64,000 nucleotides of DNA from Modestobacter sp. VKM Ac-2985 (GCF_026967925.1 NZ_JAPVBI010000002.1:1107628-1171627); one strand, 5' to 3'. Numbered from the stretch's first letter, positions 42,332-50,839 are shown. Notes: a model not told the origin generated them from the letters alone. Made by a program: numbers and translations.

Positions 42332-44497
42332 TTGGCTCGACGAGGCCAGGCCCAGGCGGGCACCCGCCGTGGCGCCCCGCGCACCCAGCGACGCGCCCGG
42401 GACCGTGACGAGGGCGACCTCATCGCGGTGCTCGCCCGCACCGTCCGGGAGGTCGAGGCGGCCGCCCAGCGCGGTCGCGTGACCCCCGCCGTGCGAGCGA
42501 AGTTCCAGGTGGTGGCGCTCCTGGTGCGCGAGGAGCACGCTCGGGTCCGGGCGGAGGGGGCCGGCAGCGACAGCCGCCGGACCGAGCAGCTCAAGCGGCT
42601 CGACGGGATCGGGACGATCCTCGCGAAGACCGCCGTGCGGGACTCCGGTCTGCTCGCGCTCCTCGCCGAGGACGCGGTCGTGTCCGAGGCGGCCAGGTCG
42701 CTCAAGCGGCAGCTGCTGGCGTCCGTCGGCGTCGAGCCGGTCCCCGAGGTGGCGCCGGCGCCGGAGCCGGTCGCGGCCACCGTCGCCCCCGAGCGCCAGG
42801 TGGTGCCCCAGTCGGTCGTGTCGCGGCAGCTGGCCAACCCGTTCCTCGCACCGGACTTCTCCGCCGTCCGGCCCGCGGAGCCCCGGCCGCGCCGGCTGGC
42901 CGGGTGGGAGCTGATCGGCCCGCTGTTGAACTCCTTCGAGCGCGCATCGGGGGGCGCACCGGCCTGCCTGGACCTGCCGTTCCCGACCAGCCGCTTCACC
43001 CCGGCCGGGCTCGACCTGATGCCGCACCAGGGGCAGCTCGTCGCCGCAGCCGCCGCCGGCCACCGGACGTTCCTGCTGGCCGACGAACCCGGACTGGGGA
43101 AGACGGCGCAGGCGCTGCTGGCCGCAGAGGCGGCGGACGCCTACCCACTGCTCGTCGTCGTCCCGAACGTGGTCAAGACCAACTGGGCACGGGAGGCCGG
43201 CCTCTGGACGCCCCACCGCACGGCGACCGTGATCCACGGCAACGGGGAGACGATCGACGGCTTCGCGGACATCGTCGTCGTCAACTACGAGGTCCTGGAC
43301 CGCCACGTGGGCTGGCTGGGCGACTTCGGGTTCGGCGGGATGGTCGTCGACGAGGCGCACTTCATCAAGAACAAGACGTCGCAGCGCTCCCAGCACGTGC
43401 TCGAGCTCTCCCAGCGGATCCGCACCCGCAACCCCCGGCCCCTGCTCATGGCGCTCACCGGGACGCCGTTGATCAACGACATCGAGGACTTCCGGGCCAT
43501 CTGGCAGTTCCTCGGCTGGATCGACGACGCCAAGCCGCTCGCGGAGCTGATGGACTCCCTCGAGGAGACCGGGCTCACGCCCGCGGACGCCGGCTTCTAC
43601 GCCACGGCCCGCCGATGCGTGATCGACCTGGGCATCGTCCGGCGCCGCAAGGTCGACGTGGCCGCCGACATCCCCGCGCGCCGGATCGCCGACCTGCCCG
43701 TCGAGCTCGACGGGGCGGCCGGCCGGTCGATCCGTGCGGCCGAGCGCGACCTCTCGCGCCGGCTGGTCAAGCGGTACGAGTCCGCGCTCGCGGCCCGCGA
43801 GTCCGCCACCGCCGTCGAGGGCATCGACGCAAGCCTGGTGCGCCAGGTGGCGCGCTGGGAGCTGAAGGACGCGACCTCGACCAAGGCCGGGGAGAACGTC
43901 TTCAGCATGATGCGGCGGATCGGCGAGGCGAAGGCCGGCCTCGCCGCCGACTACGCCGCGCAGCTCGCCCGCAGCGCCGGCAAGGTCGTCTTCTTCGCCA
44001 AGCACATCGACGTCATGGACACCGCCGAGGAGGTCTTCACCAAACAGGGTGTGCGCTTCTCCTCGATCCGCGGTGACCAGACGCCGGGGGCGCGGCAGCG
44101 GAACATCGACGCGTTCGTCAACGACCCGGCCGTCTCCGTCGCGGTCTGCTCCCTGACCTCGGCCGGCGTCGGGCTCAACCTGCAGGTCGCCTCGAACCTG
44201 GTGCTCGCCGAGCTCTCCTGGACCGACGCCGAGCAGACCCAGGCCATCGACCGCGCCCACCGGATCGGCCAGACCGAGCCGGTCACCGCCTGGCGGATCA
44301 TCGCCGCGCAGACGATCGACGCCCGGATCGCCGAGCTGATCGACAGCAAGGCCGGTCTCGCGGCCCGCGCACTGGACGGGTCGGACGAGGAGGTCGGTTC
44401 CTCGACCGACGTGCAACTCGAGGCGTTGGTCGCCCTGCTGACCGATGCGCTGGAGGTGGCGGCCGCGCCGGTTCCCGCCGCCGAGCTCACCCTCTGA
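42332..44497 (+). CDS. SNF2-family DEAD/DEAH helicase-like ATPase
   Basis: The 721-residue protein has a basic N-terminus (ARRGQAQAGTRRGAPRTQRR), a helical region, then an SNF2-type motor: DEPGLGKTAQA (Lys257), VVDEAHFIKN (Asp340-His343), LTGTPLIND, and the C-terminal helicase half with TSAGVGLNLQVAS and QAIDRAHRIGQTEPV. The compact two-lobe arrangement recalls SMARCAL1/HepA-like annealing or remodelling translocases; the nucleic acid target is unknown. TTG 42332 is chosen because GAGGAGG lies 4 bp upstream and the basic N-terminus begins there; upstream residues are repeat-derived. It stands alone between two tRNA genes. Confidence 0.88.
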   Translation: MARRGQAQAGTRRGAPRTQRRARDRDEGDLIAVLARTVREVEAAAQRGRVTPAVRAKFQVVALLVREEHARVRAEGAGSDSRRTEQLKRLDGIGTILAKTAVRDSGLLALLAEDAVVSEAARSLKRQLLASVGVEPVPEVAPAPEPVAATVAPERQVVPQSVVSRQLANPFLAPDFSAVRPAEPRPRRLAGWELIGPLLNSFERASGGAPACLDLPFPTSRFTPAGLDLMPHQGQLVAAAAAGHRTFLLADEPGLGKTAQALLAAEAADAYPLLVVVPNVVKTNWAREAGLWTPHRTATVIHGNGETIDGFADIVVVNYEVLDRHVGWLGDFGFGGMVVDEAHFIKNKTSQRSQHVLELSQRIRTRNPRPLLMALTGTPLINDIEDFRAIWQFLGWIDDAKPLAELMDSLEETGLTPADAGFYATARRCVIDLGIVRRRKVDVAADIPARRIADLPVELDGAAGRSIRAAERDLSRRLVKRYESALAARESATAVEGIDASLVRQVARWELKDATSTKAGENVFSMMRRIGEAKAGLAADYAAQLARSAGKVVFFAKHIDVMDTAEEVFTKQGVRFSSIRGDQTPGARQRNIDAFVNDPAVSVAVCSLTSAGVGLNLQVASNLVLAELSWTDAEQTQAIDRAHRIGQTEPVTAWRIIAAQTIDARIAELIDSKAGLAARALDGSDEEVGSSTDVQLEALVALLTDALEVAAAPVPAAELTL

Positions 44498-44530
44498 CCC
44501 CCCCCGGTGCAGGTGGTCCGCGGCGTGGGG

Positions 44531-44536
44531 TAACGT
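44531..44536 (+). promoter_or_regulatory. -10 element of the second tRNA-fMet gene
   Basis: TAACGT lies 11 nt before the tRNA. The bases between (TCTCCTTGCGACG) match those of copy 1 closely, so the duplicated unit includes the promoter's downstream part. Confidence 0.55.
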
Positions 44537-44547
44537 TCTCCTTGCGA

Positions 44548-44624
44548 CGCGGGGTGGAGCAGCTCGGTAGCTCGCTGGGCTCATAACCCAGAGGTCACAG
44601 GTTCAAATCCTGTCCCCGCTACCA
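44548..44624 (+). tRNA. Initiator tRNA-fMet (CAT), copy 2
   Basis: It is identical to copy 1 except for a compensated T-stem pair (ACAGG/CCTGT in place of GCAGG/CCTGC), and it encodes the 3' CCA (44622-44624). It has the same initiator hallmarks: C1-T72 mismatch and a GGG/CCC anticodon stem around CAT. The pair change without loss of structure suggests selection on both copies. Confidence 0.97.
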
Positions 44625-44627
44625 ACC

Positions 44628-44664
44628 GGAGGGTCCGGTCACCGTCATGGTGACCGGGCCCTCC
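44628..44664 (+). terminator. Terminator after tRNA-fMet copy 2
   Basis: A 16-bp stem (GGAGGGTCCGGTCACC, 44628-44643, with its complement at 44649-44664, one G-T wobble) has the loop GTCAT. It starts 3 bp after the CCA and is followed by GTCTGTG. Confidence 0.85.
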
Positions 44665-44744
44665 GTCTGTGCGCCCAGCCGGTTGGGCAGACTCTGGCTG
44701 CTGCCGGAGGACCCGGCAGCGCCGTCGATGAGGAGGACCTCCAG

Positions 44745-45890
44745 ATGGACGCGGGACCGATCGCCGACCGGGCACGTCGATGGCCGGGGCAGGTCACCGA
44801 GCGGACGTTGGCCGACGGGCGGCCGATCCTCTACTTCGACGACGAGGCGACCGACGGCCCGGTGCACACCACGGCCGACGCCCGTCCGCTGCTGGAGGCG
44901 CCCCGGGCGGGAGAGGTGCGCTACGACGTCCTCACCGGTGAGTGGGTGACCATCGCCGGGCACCGGATGAACCGCACGTTCCTGCCCAGCGCGGCCGACT
45001 GCCCGCTCGACCCCACCCGCGACCCGGCCCGGCCGACCGAGGTGCCCGACAGCGAGTACGACGTCGCCGTCTTCGCCAACCGCTTCCCGAGCTTCGCGCC
45101 GCTGACCGCCGGACCGGCCGAGGGGGCGCCCGCCGTCCCGTTCGGCCCGCCCGATGCCCCCGCCTACGGGCACTGCGACGTGGTCGTGTTCTCCAGCGAC
45201 CACGACGCCGCGGTCGTCGACCTGCCGGCTGCCCGGATGCGCACGATCGTGGAGGCCTGGGCGCAGCGGACGGCGGTCCACTCGGCCGACCCCGGGGTGG
45301 CCGAGGTCTTCGTGTTCGAGAACAGCGGCCAGGAGATCGGGGTGACGCTGACCCACCCGCACGGGCAGGTCTACGCCTATCCCGTCGTCGCGCCGCGCAC
45401 CGGCCAGCTGCTCGAGCAGGCCCGCCGGCACCGCGACGCGACCGGCGGCAACCTGCTGGCCGACGTGCTGGCCGCCGAGCAGGCCGAGGGGACCCGCGTC
45501 GTGCTGGCCGGCGAGCACTTCACCGCCTACGTGCCTCGAGCCGCGCGCTGGCCGGTGGAGGTCCACCTCGCACCGCACCGCGACGTGCCCGACCTGGCCG
45601 CCCTGGACGACGCCGAGCGGGCCGAGCTGGCCGGGCTCTACCAGGAGCTGCTGCGCCGGGTGAACCGCTTCCACCCCGGTGTGGAGCGGGTGCCCTACAT
45701 CTCCGGCTGGCACCAGGCACCGACCGGCGAGGAGCGCGACCTGGGCCGGCTGCACCTGCAGCTGTTCTCGCTGCTGCGGGCCCCCGGGAAGTTGAAGTAC
45801 CTGGCCGGCTCGGAGTCCGGCATGGGCGCCTGGATCAACGACACGACCCCGGAGCGGATCGCCGAGCGGCTGCGCGAGGTGGCGTCGTGA
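44745..45890 (+). CDS. galT: Galactose-1-phosphate uridylyltransferase
   Basis: GalT exchanges UMP between UDP-glucose and galactose-1-phosphate in the Leloir pathway. The 381-residue protein has active-site HPHGQ (nucleophile His206) in VTLTHPHGQVYAYP, the N-terminal RYDVLTGEWVTIAGHRMNR and VFENSGQEIG. Its zinc-binding Cys/His set is incomplete compared with E. coli GalT, which is common in actinobacteria. ATG 44745 has an AGGAGG-like site upstream. The stop overlaps galK by GTGA, so the two are one operon. No galE is visible in the window. Confidence 0.94.
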   Translation: MDAGPIADRARRWPGQVTERTLADGRPILYFDDEATDGPVHTTADARPLLEAPRAGEVRYDVLTGEWVTIAGHRMNRTFLPSAADCPLDPTRDPARPTEVPDSEYDVAVFANRFPSFAPLTAGPAEGAPAVPFGPPDAPAYGHCDVVVFSSDHDAAVVDLPAARMRTIVEAWAQRTAVHSADPGVAEVFVFENSGQEIGVTLTHPHGQVYAYPVVAPRTGQLLEQARRHRDATGGNLLADVLAAEQAEGTRVVLAGEHFTAYVPRAARWPVEVHLAPHRDVPDLAALDDAERAELAGLYQELLRRVNRFHPGVERVPYISGWHQAPTGEERDLGRLHLQLFSLLRAPGKLKYLAGSESGMGAWINDTTPERIAERLREVAS

Positions 45891-47047
45891 CCGCGCAGGA
45901 GCAGGGCGACCTCGCCGTCGCCGAGCTGCGGGCCACCTGGGGGAGCGACCCGGACGGCGTCTGGGCCGCACCCGGCCGGGTCAACCTGATCGGGGAGCAC
46001 GTCGACTACACCGGCGGGCGCTGCCTGCCCTTCGCGCTGACCCGGGTGACCGCCGCTGCGGTCCGCAGGCGGGACGACGACCGGGTCCGGATCAGCAGCA
46101 CCGACCCCGACGCCGAACCGTTCGAGGGGACGCTGGCCGACCTCGGCCCCGGCGACGTCTCGGGCTGGGTCGCCTACGCCGCGGGGACCCTCTGGTCGCT
46201 GCAGCAGGCCGGCGTCGACGTGCCGGGCCTGGACCTGGCGGTGAGCAGCGACGTGCCGCTGGGCGCCGGGTTGTCCAGCTCCGCCTCGCTGGAGGCGGCG
46301 GTGGCCCTGTCGGCGGCCGAGCTGGCCGGCCGGGGCGACGACCGCGAGCTGCGGCACCTGCTGATCCAGGCCGCGATCCGGGCGGAGAACGAGGTCGTCG
46401 GCGCCGGCACCGGCGGGATGGACCAGACCGTCGCGCTGCTGGCCGAGGAGGGCTCGGCCCTGCTCATCCACACCCGGGACTCCCGCACCGAGCCGGTGCA
46501 GCTGGGGCTGGCCGAGGCCGGCCTGGAGCTGATGGTCATCGACACCCGGGTCTCCCACACCCTGGCCGACGGCCAGTACGCCCAGCGCCGCGCCGACTGC
46601 GAGGAGGCGGCCCGCCAGCTCGGCCTGGAGTGGCTCAGCGACGCCACCCCGGCCGACGTGGCCCGGCTGGGCGACCCGCGGCTGCAGGCCCGCGCCCGGC
46701 ACGTGGTCACCGAGAACCAGCGGGTCGACGAGGTCGTCGAACTGGTCCGGGCCGGCCGGGTCGCCGAGATCGGGGCGCTGCTCGACGGTTCGCACACCTC
46801 GCTGCGCGACGACTACGAGGTGTCGGCGGTGGAGCTCGACGTGGTCGTGGCGGCGGCCCGGGCAGCCGGTGCGCTCGGCGCCCGGATGGTCGGCGGCGGC
46901 TTCGGCGGCTCGGCCATCGCGCTCATCCGGTCCACCGACGCCCCGGCGGTCGGCGACGCGGTCACGGCCGCCTGCCGAGCGCGGGACCTGACGCTGCCCG
47001 GCATCCTCACCGTCACCTCCGGTCCGGCGGCCCGCCGGCTGTCCTGA
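45887..47047 (+). CDS. galK: Galactokinase
   Basis: GalK phosphorylates galactose at C1 with ATP, providing the substrate of GalT. The 386-residue GHMP kinase has the galactokinase signature GRVNLIGEHVDYTGG, the ATP loop PLGAGLSSSASLE and the C-terminal MVGGGFGGSAIAL. The catalytic Asp lies in TGGMDQTVALL. GTG 45887 overlaps the galT stop. A perfect 16-bp terminator follows the gene directly. Confidence 0.95.
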   Translation: MTAQEQGDLAVAELRATWGSDPDGVWAAPGRVNLIGEHVDYTGGRCLPFALTRVTAAAVRRRDDDRVRISSTDPDAEPFEGTLADLGPGDVSGWVAYAAGTLWSLQQAGVDVPGLDLAVSSDVPLGAGLSSSASLEAAVALSAAELAGRGDDRELRHLLIQAAIRAENEVVGAGTGGMDQTVALLAEEGSALLIHTRDSRTEPVQLGLAEAGLELMVIDTRVSHTLADGQYAQRRADCEEAARQLGLEWLSDATPADVARLGDPRLQARARHVVTENQRVDEVVELVRAGRVAEIGALLDGSHTSLRDDYEVSAVELDVVVAAARAAGALGARMVGGGFGGSAIALIRSTDAPAVGDAVTAACRARDLTLPGILTVTSGPAARRLS

Positions 47048-47083
47048 CCCGTCGCGGCCGGGGAACACCCCGGCCGCGACGGG
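47048..47083 (+). terminator. galTK terminator
   Basis: A perfect 16-bp stem CCCGTCGCGGCCGGGG / CCCCGGCCGCGACGGG has loop AACA and begins immediately after the galK stop. A GGGTTCGG tail follows. Confidence 0.85.
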
Positions 47084-47096
47084 GGTTCGGCAGAGC

Positions 47097-47384
47097 ATGG
47101 AGCCGACCGTCACCGACGCCCCCGAGGACAGCCGCTACGAGATCCGGGACGGCGACCGGCTGCTCGGCCAGGCCGCCTACCAGCGCCGCGGCGACCAGGT
47201 GGTGTTCACCCACACCGAGGTCGACAGCGACGCCGGGCACTCCGGGGTGGGCAGCACCCTGGTGCGCGCCGCCCTGGACGACGTGCGGAGCAAGGGCGGC
47301 ACCGTCGTGCCGATGTGCTCGTTCGTGCGCGGCTGGATCGAGCGGCACCCCGAGTACCGGGACCTGGTCGCCGACGAGGCCTGA
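47097..47384 (+). CDS. Small GNAT-like N-acetyltransferase (YidJ-type)
   Basis: The 95-residue protein matches the single-domain GCN5-related family often called YidJ or Acetyltransf_CG: FTHTEVDSDAGHSGVGSTLVRAALDD, with the shortened acetyl-CoA loop, then CSFVRGWIERHPEYRDLV. These proteins bind acetyl-CoA but their substrate is generally unknown. ATG 47097 is the natural start, 14 bp after the galK terminator. Its stop lies in the first unit of a 24-bp tandem array. Confidence 0.85.
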   Translation: MEPTVTDAPEDSRYEIRDGDRLLGQAAYQRRGDQVVFTHTEVDSDAGHSGVGSTLVRAALDDVRSKGGTVVPMCSFVRGWIERHPEYRDLVADEA

Positions 47385-47457
47385 GGCGACAGGGTCGCTG
47401 GGGCCTGAGGCGACAGGGTCGCTGGGGCCTGAGGCGACAGGGTCGCTGGGGCCTGAG
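47378..47457 (+). repeat. 24-bp tandem hairpin array, 3.3 units
   Basis: GGCCTGAGGCGACAGGGTCG plus CTGG is repeated exactly at 47378, 47402 and 47426, with a partial fourth unit (GGCCTGAG) at 47450. Each unit contains the perfect stem GCGAC-AGG-GTCGC. The first unit overlaps the last codons and stop of the acetyltransferase gene, so the array forms three consecutive hairpins at the 3' end of its mRNA. Confidence 0.9.
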
Positions 47458-47498
47458 CCAGCTGCGGGCGCGCGGCGCGCGCCTGAGAGGCTGGGGGC

Positions 47499-48371
47499 AT
47501 GCGTGCCCTGGTCACCGGTTGGTTCAGCTTCGACGAGGTGATCGCCACCATCGGCGACGAACTGGGTGCCGATGCGGTGGTCGGCTGGCTCACCGAGGCC
47601 GGCATCGACCACGACGTCGCCTGGGCGCCCTACCTCCAGCGGGGTGCGAACTGGCGCGACGTCGACCCGGCCGACTACACCCACCTGGTCTTCGTCAGCG
47701 GTCCGCTGTCGGACAGCCCGTTGCTGCGGGAGCTGACCGATGCCTTCGCCGACGCGCAGCGGTGGGCGGTGAACGTCTCGGTCGTCTCCGAGGCCGGGCG
47801 TGGGCTGTTCCACCGGGTCTGGGAGCGGGACGCCCCCGGCATCGCCCGGCCGGACCTGGCGATCGGGACCACCACCCCGGACGTCCCGGTCGTCGCTGTC
47901 GCCTTCGCGCCGCCGCAGGAGGAGTACGGCGACCGCAGTCGGGCCGCCCAGGTGCGGAGCGCGATCGAGAGCTGGCTGGGGGCCCGGGCGATCCCGTGGT
48001 TCGAGCTCACCATGGACCTCTACGAGAAGCCGCACGAGCGGTTCCCACTGCAGGTGGAGGCGCTGGTCCGCCGCGCCGACGTGGTGGTGAGCATGCGGCT
48101 GCACGCCCTGGTCCTCGGGCTGGCGCACGGCGTCCCGGTGGTCGCCTGCGACGCCGTCGTCGGCGGGGCGAAGGTGACCGCCCAGGCCGCGGCGCTCGGC
48201 TGGCCGGTCGTGCTGCCCGCCGAGCAGGTCGACGCCAACTCCCTGGACGCGGCGCTGGAGCACGCGCTGTCGGGCACGCTGACCGAGGAGCTCGCCGAGG
48301 CGCGGCGCCGGGGAGCGGTCGGCAACGCGGCGGCGCGCGAGTGGTTCCTCCAGGAGCTCGCCGCCGGGTGA
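47499..48371 (+). CDS. Polysaccharide pyruvyl transferase-like protein
   Basis: The 290-residue protein resembles the polysaccharide pyruvyl transferase (CsaB/PssM) fold: N-terminal GWFSFDEVIATIGDELGADAV, then VVAVAFAPPQEEYGDRS, and the late nucleotide-site pattern VVSMRLHALVLGLAHGVPVVA. Enzymes of this group add pyruvate ketals to wall or capsule sugars, but here no wall-glycan genes are adjacent, so the acceptor is unknown. ATG 47499 follows closely behind the hairpin array. GAGGCT lies 6 nt upstream, a weak -10-like hexamer. Confidence 0.75.
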   Translation: MRALVTGWFSFDEVIATIGDELGADAVVGWLTEAGIDHDVAWAPYLQRGANWRDVDPADYTHLVFVSGPLSDSPLLRELTDAFADAQRWAVNVSVVSEAGRGLFHRVWERDAPGIARPDLAIGTTTPDVPVVAVAFAPPQEEYGDRSRAAQVRSAIESWLGARAIPWFELTMDLYEKPHERFPLQVEALVRRADVVVSMRLHALVLGLAHGVPVVACDAVVGGAKVTAQAAALGWPVVLPAEQVDANSLDAALEHALSGTLTEELAEARRRGAVGNAAAREWFLQELAAG

Positions 48372-48403
48372 CCGGATGGGTGTGAGCGGCGTCACGGCTG
48401 AGC

Positions 48404-48438
48404 TAGCGTCGGGGTGCTGACCACCGTCCGCCTGGAGG
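48404..48438 (+). promoter_or_regulatory. P450 operon promoter and ribosome site
   Basis: TAGCGT (48404-48409) is a likely -10. Transcription would start near 48416, after an upstream in-frame GTG at 48414, and leave GGAGG (48434-48438) to serve GTG 48444. This favours the later start. Confidence 0.45.
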
Positions 48439-48443
48439 CCGCC

Positions 48444-49718
48444 GTGACCGCACCGATGCTGGACCTCGACGCCGTCGACCTGTCCGACCGGACGTTCTGG
48501 GGCGCCCCTCCGGAGCAGCGGCACGCGGTCTACGACCAGCTGCGCCGCGAGCGCCCGTTCGCGTTCTTCGCCGAGCCGGTGATCCCCTACATCGAGCCCG
48601 GTCCCGGCTACCACGCGGTCACCCGGTACGCCGACGTCGAGGCGATCAGCTGCCAGCCGATGCTGTTCTCCTCCGGGGCCGGGGCGGTCTCCATCGCCGA
48701 CATGCCCCCGGACCTCAACGAGTTCTACGGGTCGCTGATCAGCATGGACGACCCCCGGCACGGCAAGATCCGGCGGATCGTGGCCAAGGCGTTCACGCCG
48801 CGGGTGCTGGAGAAGCTGGTGGGCAACGTGCAGGCCGTGGCCGACGACGTGGTCACCCGCGCCCGGCGCGCCGCCGAGGACGGCGACGGCACCATCGACG
48901 TGGTCGCCGACCTGGCCGCGCCCATCCCGCTGCGGGTCATCTGCGACATGATGGGCATCCCGGACGGCGACCGTGCCCTGGTGCTGCGGCAGTCGAACGT
49001 CATCCTCTCCGGCGGTGACCCCGAGCTCGTCGTGGACGAGGAGCAGATGGTCACCGCCTTCTTGAAGGCGGGGGAGGAGCTCGCCGGCCTGATGGCCCGG
49101 CTGGCCGCGGAACGGCACGCGCACCCGGCCGACGACCTGACGACTGCGCTGGTCACCACCGAGGTCGACGGTGAGCGGCTGACCCACCAGGAGATCGCCT
49201 CGTTCTTCATCCTGCTGCTGGTCGCCGGCAACGAGACGACCCGCAACGCGATCTCCCAGGGCGTGCTGGCGCTCGCGGAGCACCCGGCGGAGCGGGAGCG
49301 GTGGGCCGCCGACCCCGGGCTCACCCGCACCGCGGTGGAGGAGATCGTGCGCTGGACCAGCCCGATCACCTGGATGCGCCGGACGGCGACGCAGGACGTC
49401 GAGCTGTCCGGGCAGTCGTTCCCGGCCGGGTCGAAGTTCCTGCTGTTCTACGGGGCGGCCAACCGCGACCCCGCCGTCTTCGCCGACCCGCACCGGTTCG
49501 ACCTCTCCCGCGACCCGAACCCGCACGTCGGGTTCGGCTCCCGCGGTCCGCACTTCTGCCTGGGCGCGCACCTCGCCCGCCGGGAGATCGGCGTGGCCTT
49601 CCGGGCGTTCGCCGACCAGCTGCCCGACCTGGAGGTCATCGGCCCACCGGCCCGGCTGGAGTCCTCGTTCGTCAACGGGCTCAAGCGGCTGCCGGCGCGG
49701 CTGACGGGGGTGCGATGA
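48444..49718 (+). CDS. Cytochrome P450 (CYP124/125/142-like)
   Basis: The 424-residue soluble monooxygenase has the I-helix AGNETTRN, ExxR in EEIVRW, and heme loop FGSRGPHFCLGAHLAR with Cys372 as the heme ligand. The stretches ITWMRRTAT and LFYGAANRDPAVF resemble the CYP124/125/142 group, which oxidises terminal methyls of sterols and branched lipids; the substrate here is an inference. GTG 48444 is chosen from GGAGG 5 bp upstream. It overlaps a ferredoxin gene by ATGA, giving its likely electron donor. Confidence 0.92.
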   Translation: MTAPMLDLDAVDLSDRTFWGAPPEQRHAVYDQLRRERPFAFFAEPVIPYIEPGPGYHAVTRYADVEAISCQPMLFSSGAGAVSIADMPPDLNEFYGSLISMDDPRHGKIRRIVAKAFTPRVLEKLVGNVQAVADDVVTRARRAAEDGDGTIDVVADLAAPIPLRVICDMMGIPDGDRALVLRQSNVILSGGDPELVVDEEQMVTAFLKAGEELAGLMARLAAERHAHPADDLTTALVTTEVDGERLTHQEIASFFILLLVAGNETTRNAISQGVLALAEHPAERERWAADPGLTRTAVEEIVRWTSPITWMRRTATQDVELSGQSFPAGSKFLLFYGAANRDPAVFADPHRFDLSRDPNPHVGFGSRGPHFCLGAHLARREIGVAFRAFADQLPDLEVIGPPARLESSFVNGLKRLPARLTGVR

Positions 49719-49900
49719 CCCGGGTGGTGGTCGACCGCGAGGTCTGCATGAGCGCGGGGGTGTGCGAGGTGGAGGCGCCGGAGGTCTTCGAGCTGGACAC
49801 CGCCGGCCGGCTGCAGGTCGGTGAGCCGACCGACCTCACGGCGGTGGAGACCGCGGTGCGCGCGTGCCCGACCGGGGCGCTCTCGCTGGTCGAGGACTGA
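49715..49900 (+). CDS. 3Fe-4S ferredoxin, P450 partner
   Basis: The 61-residue protein is a small P450-type ferredoxin with three cluster cysteines, Cys11 and Cys17 in CMSAGVC and Cys52 in ACPTGAL. The fourth position of a 4Fe-4S ferredoxin is absent, so a 3Fe-4S cluster is expected. It begins at ATG 49715 within the P450 stop, so the pair is cotranslated. A ferredoxin reductase must be supplied elsewhere. Only 4 bp separate it from the convergent glycosyltransferase gene. Confidence 0.92.
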   Translation: MTRVVVDREVCMSAGVCEVEAPEVFELDTAGRLQVGEPTDLTAVETAVRACPTGALSLVED

Positions 49901-49904
49901 CGGC

Positions 49905-50768
49905 TCACCCCAGCGGGCGCAGTGCGGTGGCGAACCGCTGTTCCAGCCGGGCCGGCACGGGTCGCCGCTGCCGCAGCGCGGCGGGCAGCCGGCGCAGCAC
50001 CCCGGCCAGCGCCCGGCGGGCAGCCGCGTCCGCCGTCGCCTGCCGGGTCAGCCGGCCGGTCGCGGCCAGTGCCACCGGCAGCGGGCGGCGCAGCCAGTCG
50101 ACGAGCACGTCGTTGCGGGTCTGCAGCGCCCACCGGGCCGGGCTGGGTGCGTCCGGGCCGGCGGGGTCGTGCCAGGCGACGACGTCCCCGCTGAACACCA
50201 GCTGCCATCCGGCGGCCGCCAGGTCCAGGGCCAGCAGGTGCTCCTCGCCGCCGAAGAACAACAGTGGGGAGAAGCCGCCCACGGCCAGGTGGGCGTCCCG
50301 ACGGACGACGGCGGCGAAGGCGGGGAAGCTCAGCACGTCCGGACCGGCAGCAGAGCGACCGAGGGCGGCGGCGCGGTGCTTGCCGGTCACGGCGTCCTCG
50401 CTGCCGTCCCTGGCCATCCGCACCCGGCCGACGACCACGGCGACGTCCGGGTGGGTGTCCAGCAGGTCGGCCGCCGTCTCCAGCGCGTCCGGCTCCCACC
50501 AGGAGTCGTCGTCGGCGAAGGCCACGTAGCGGGTCCCGGCCCGCCGGACGCCGTGGTCGCGCGCGACTGCCCCGGCGTTGGCGGGCAAGGAGAGCACCTC
50601 GACCCGGGGGTGCGTGGCCCGGACGGCGTCGGCGGTGCCGTCGGAGGACGCGTTGTCCACCACGATCACCGGTGGCCCGCCGGGGGAGTCCAGCCGGTCG
50701 AGGGAGCGCAGCAGCGACTCACGTCGGTCCATGGTGGCGACGACGACGCTGACCCGGGGCTCGCTCAC
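49905..50768 (-). CDS. Family 2 glycosyltransferase
   Basis: The 287-residue GT-A enzyme has the nucleotide-sugar start VSVVVATMDRRESL, VDNASSDGTAD and the metal-binding FADDDSWW (Asp86-88). The region GGFSPLLFFGGEEHLLALDLA matches the acceptor/catalytic part. It resembles cytoplasmic rhamnosyl-type GT2 transferases; donor and acceptor are unknown. GTG 50768 is the likely start. No other glycan genes are nearby except the pyruvyl-transferase-like gene 1.5 kb away, which might act on the same glycan (speculation). Confidence 0.88.
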   Translation of the reverse strand: MSEPRVSVVVATMDRRESLLRSLDRLDSPGGPPVIVVDNASSDGTADAVRATHPRVEVLSLPANAGAVARDHGVRRAGTRYVAFADDDSWWEPDALETAADLLDTHPDVAVVVGRVRMARDGSEDAVTGKHRAAALGRSAAGPDVLSFPAFAAVVRRDAHLAVGGFSPLLFFGGEEHLLALDLAAAGWQLVFSGDVVAWHDPAGPDAPSPARWALQTRNDVLVDWLRRPLPVALAATGRLTRQATADAAARRALAGVLRRLPAALRQRRPVPARLEQRFATALRPLG

Positions 50769-50839
50769 GACCAGCCCCTACCCGGCTGCCCGGCACTGAA
50801 CGGGTGGTCGCGGTGTGGGACCGGCCACCGGGCCCGGGC

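Noticed and set aside
42138..42482. A plus-strand frame overlapping the helicase start.
   Set aside because: It reads Arg/Pro/Ser-rich sequence out of frame with the helicase, whose SD and basic N-terminus fix the real frame.
41143..44624. tRNA-flanked integrative element.
   Set aside because: Both tRNA genes are full length, differ by a compensated pair and in CCA encoding, and no integrase, excisionase or transfer gene lies between them. Kept only as a possible insertion or duplication.
47378..47457. Possible CRISPR array.
   Set aside because: Units are directly adjacent with no spacers and no cas genes; it is a tandem repeat.
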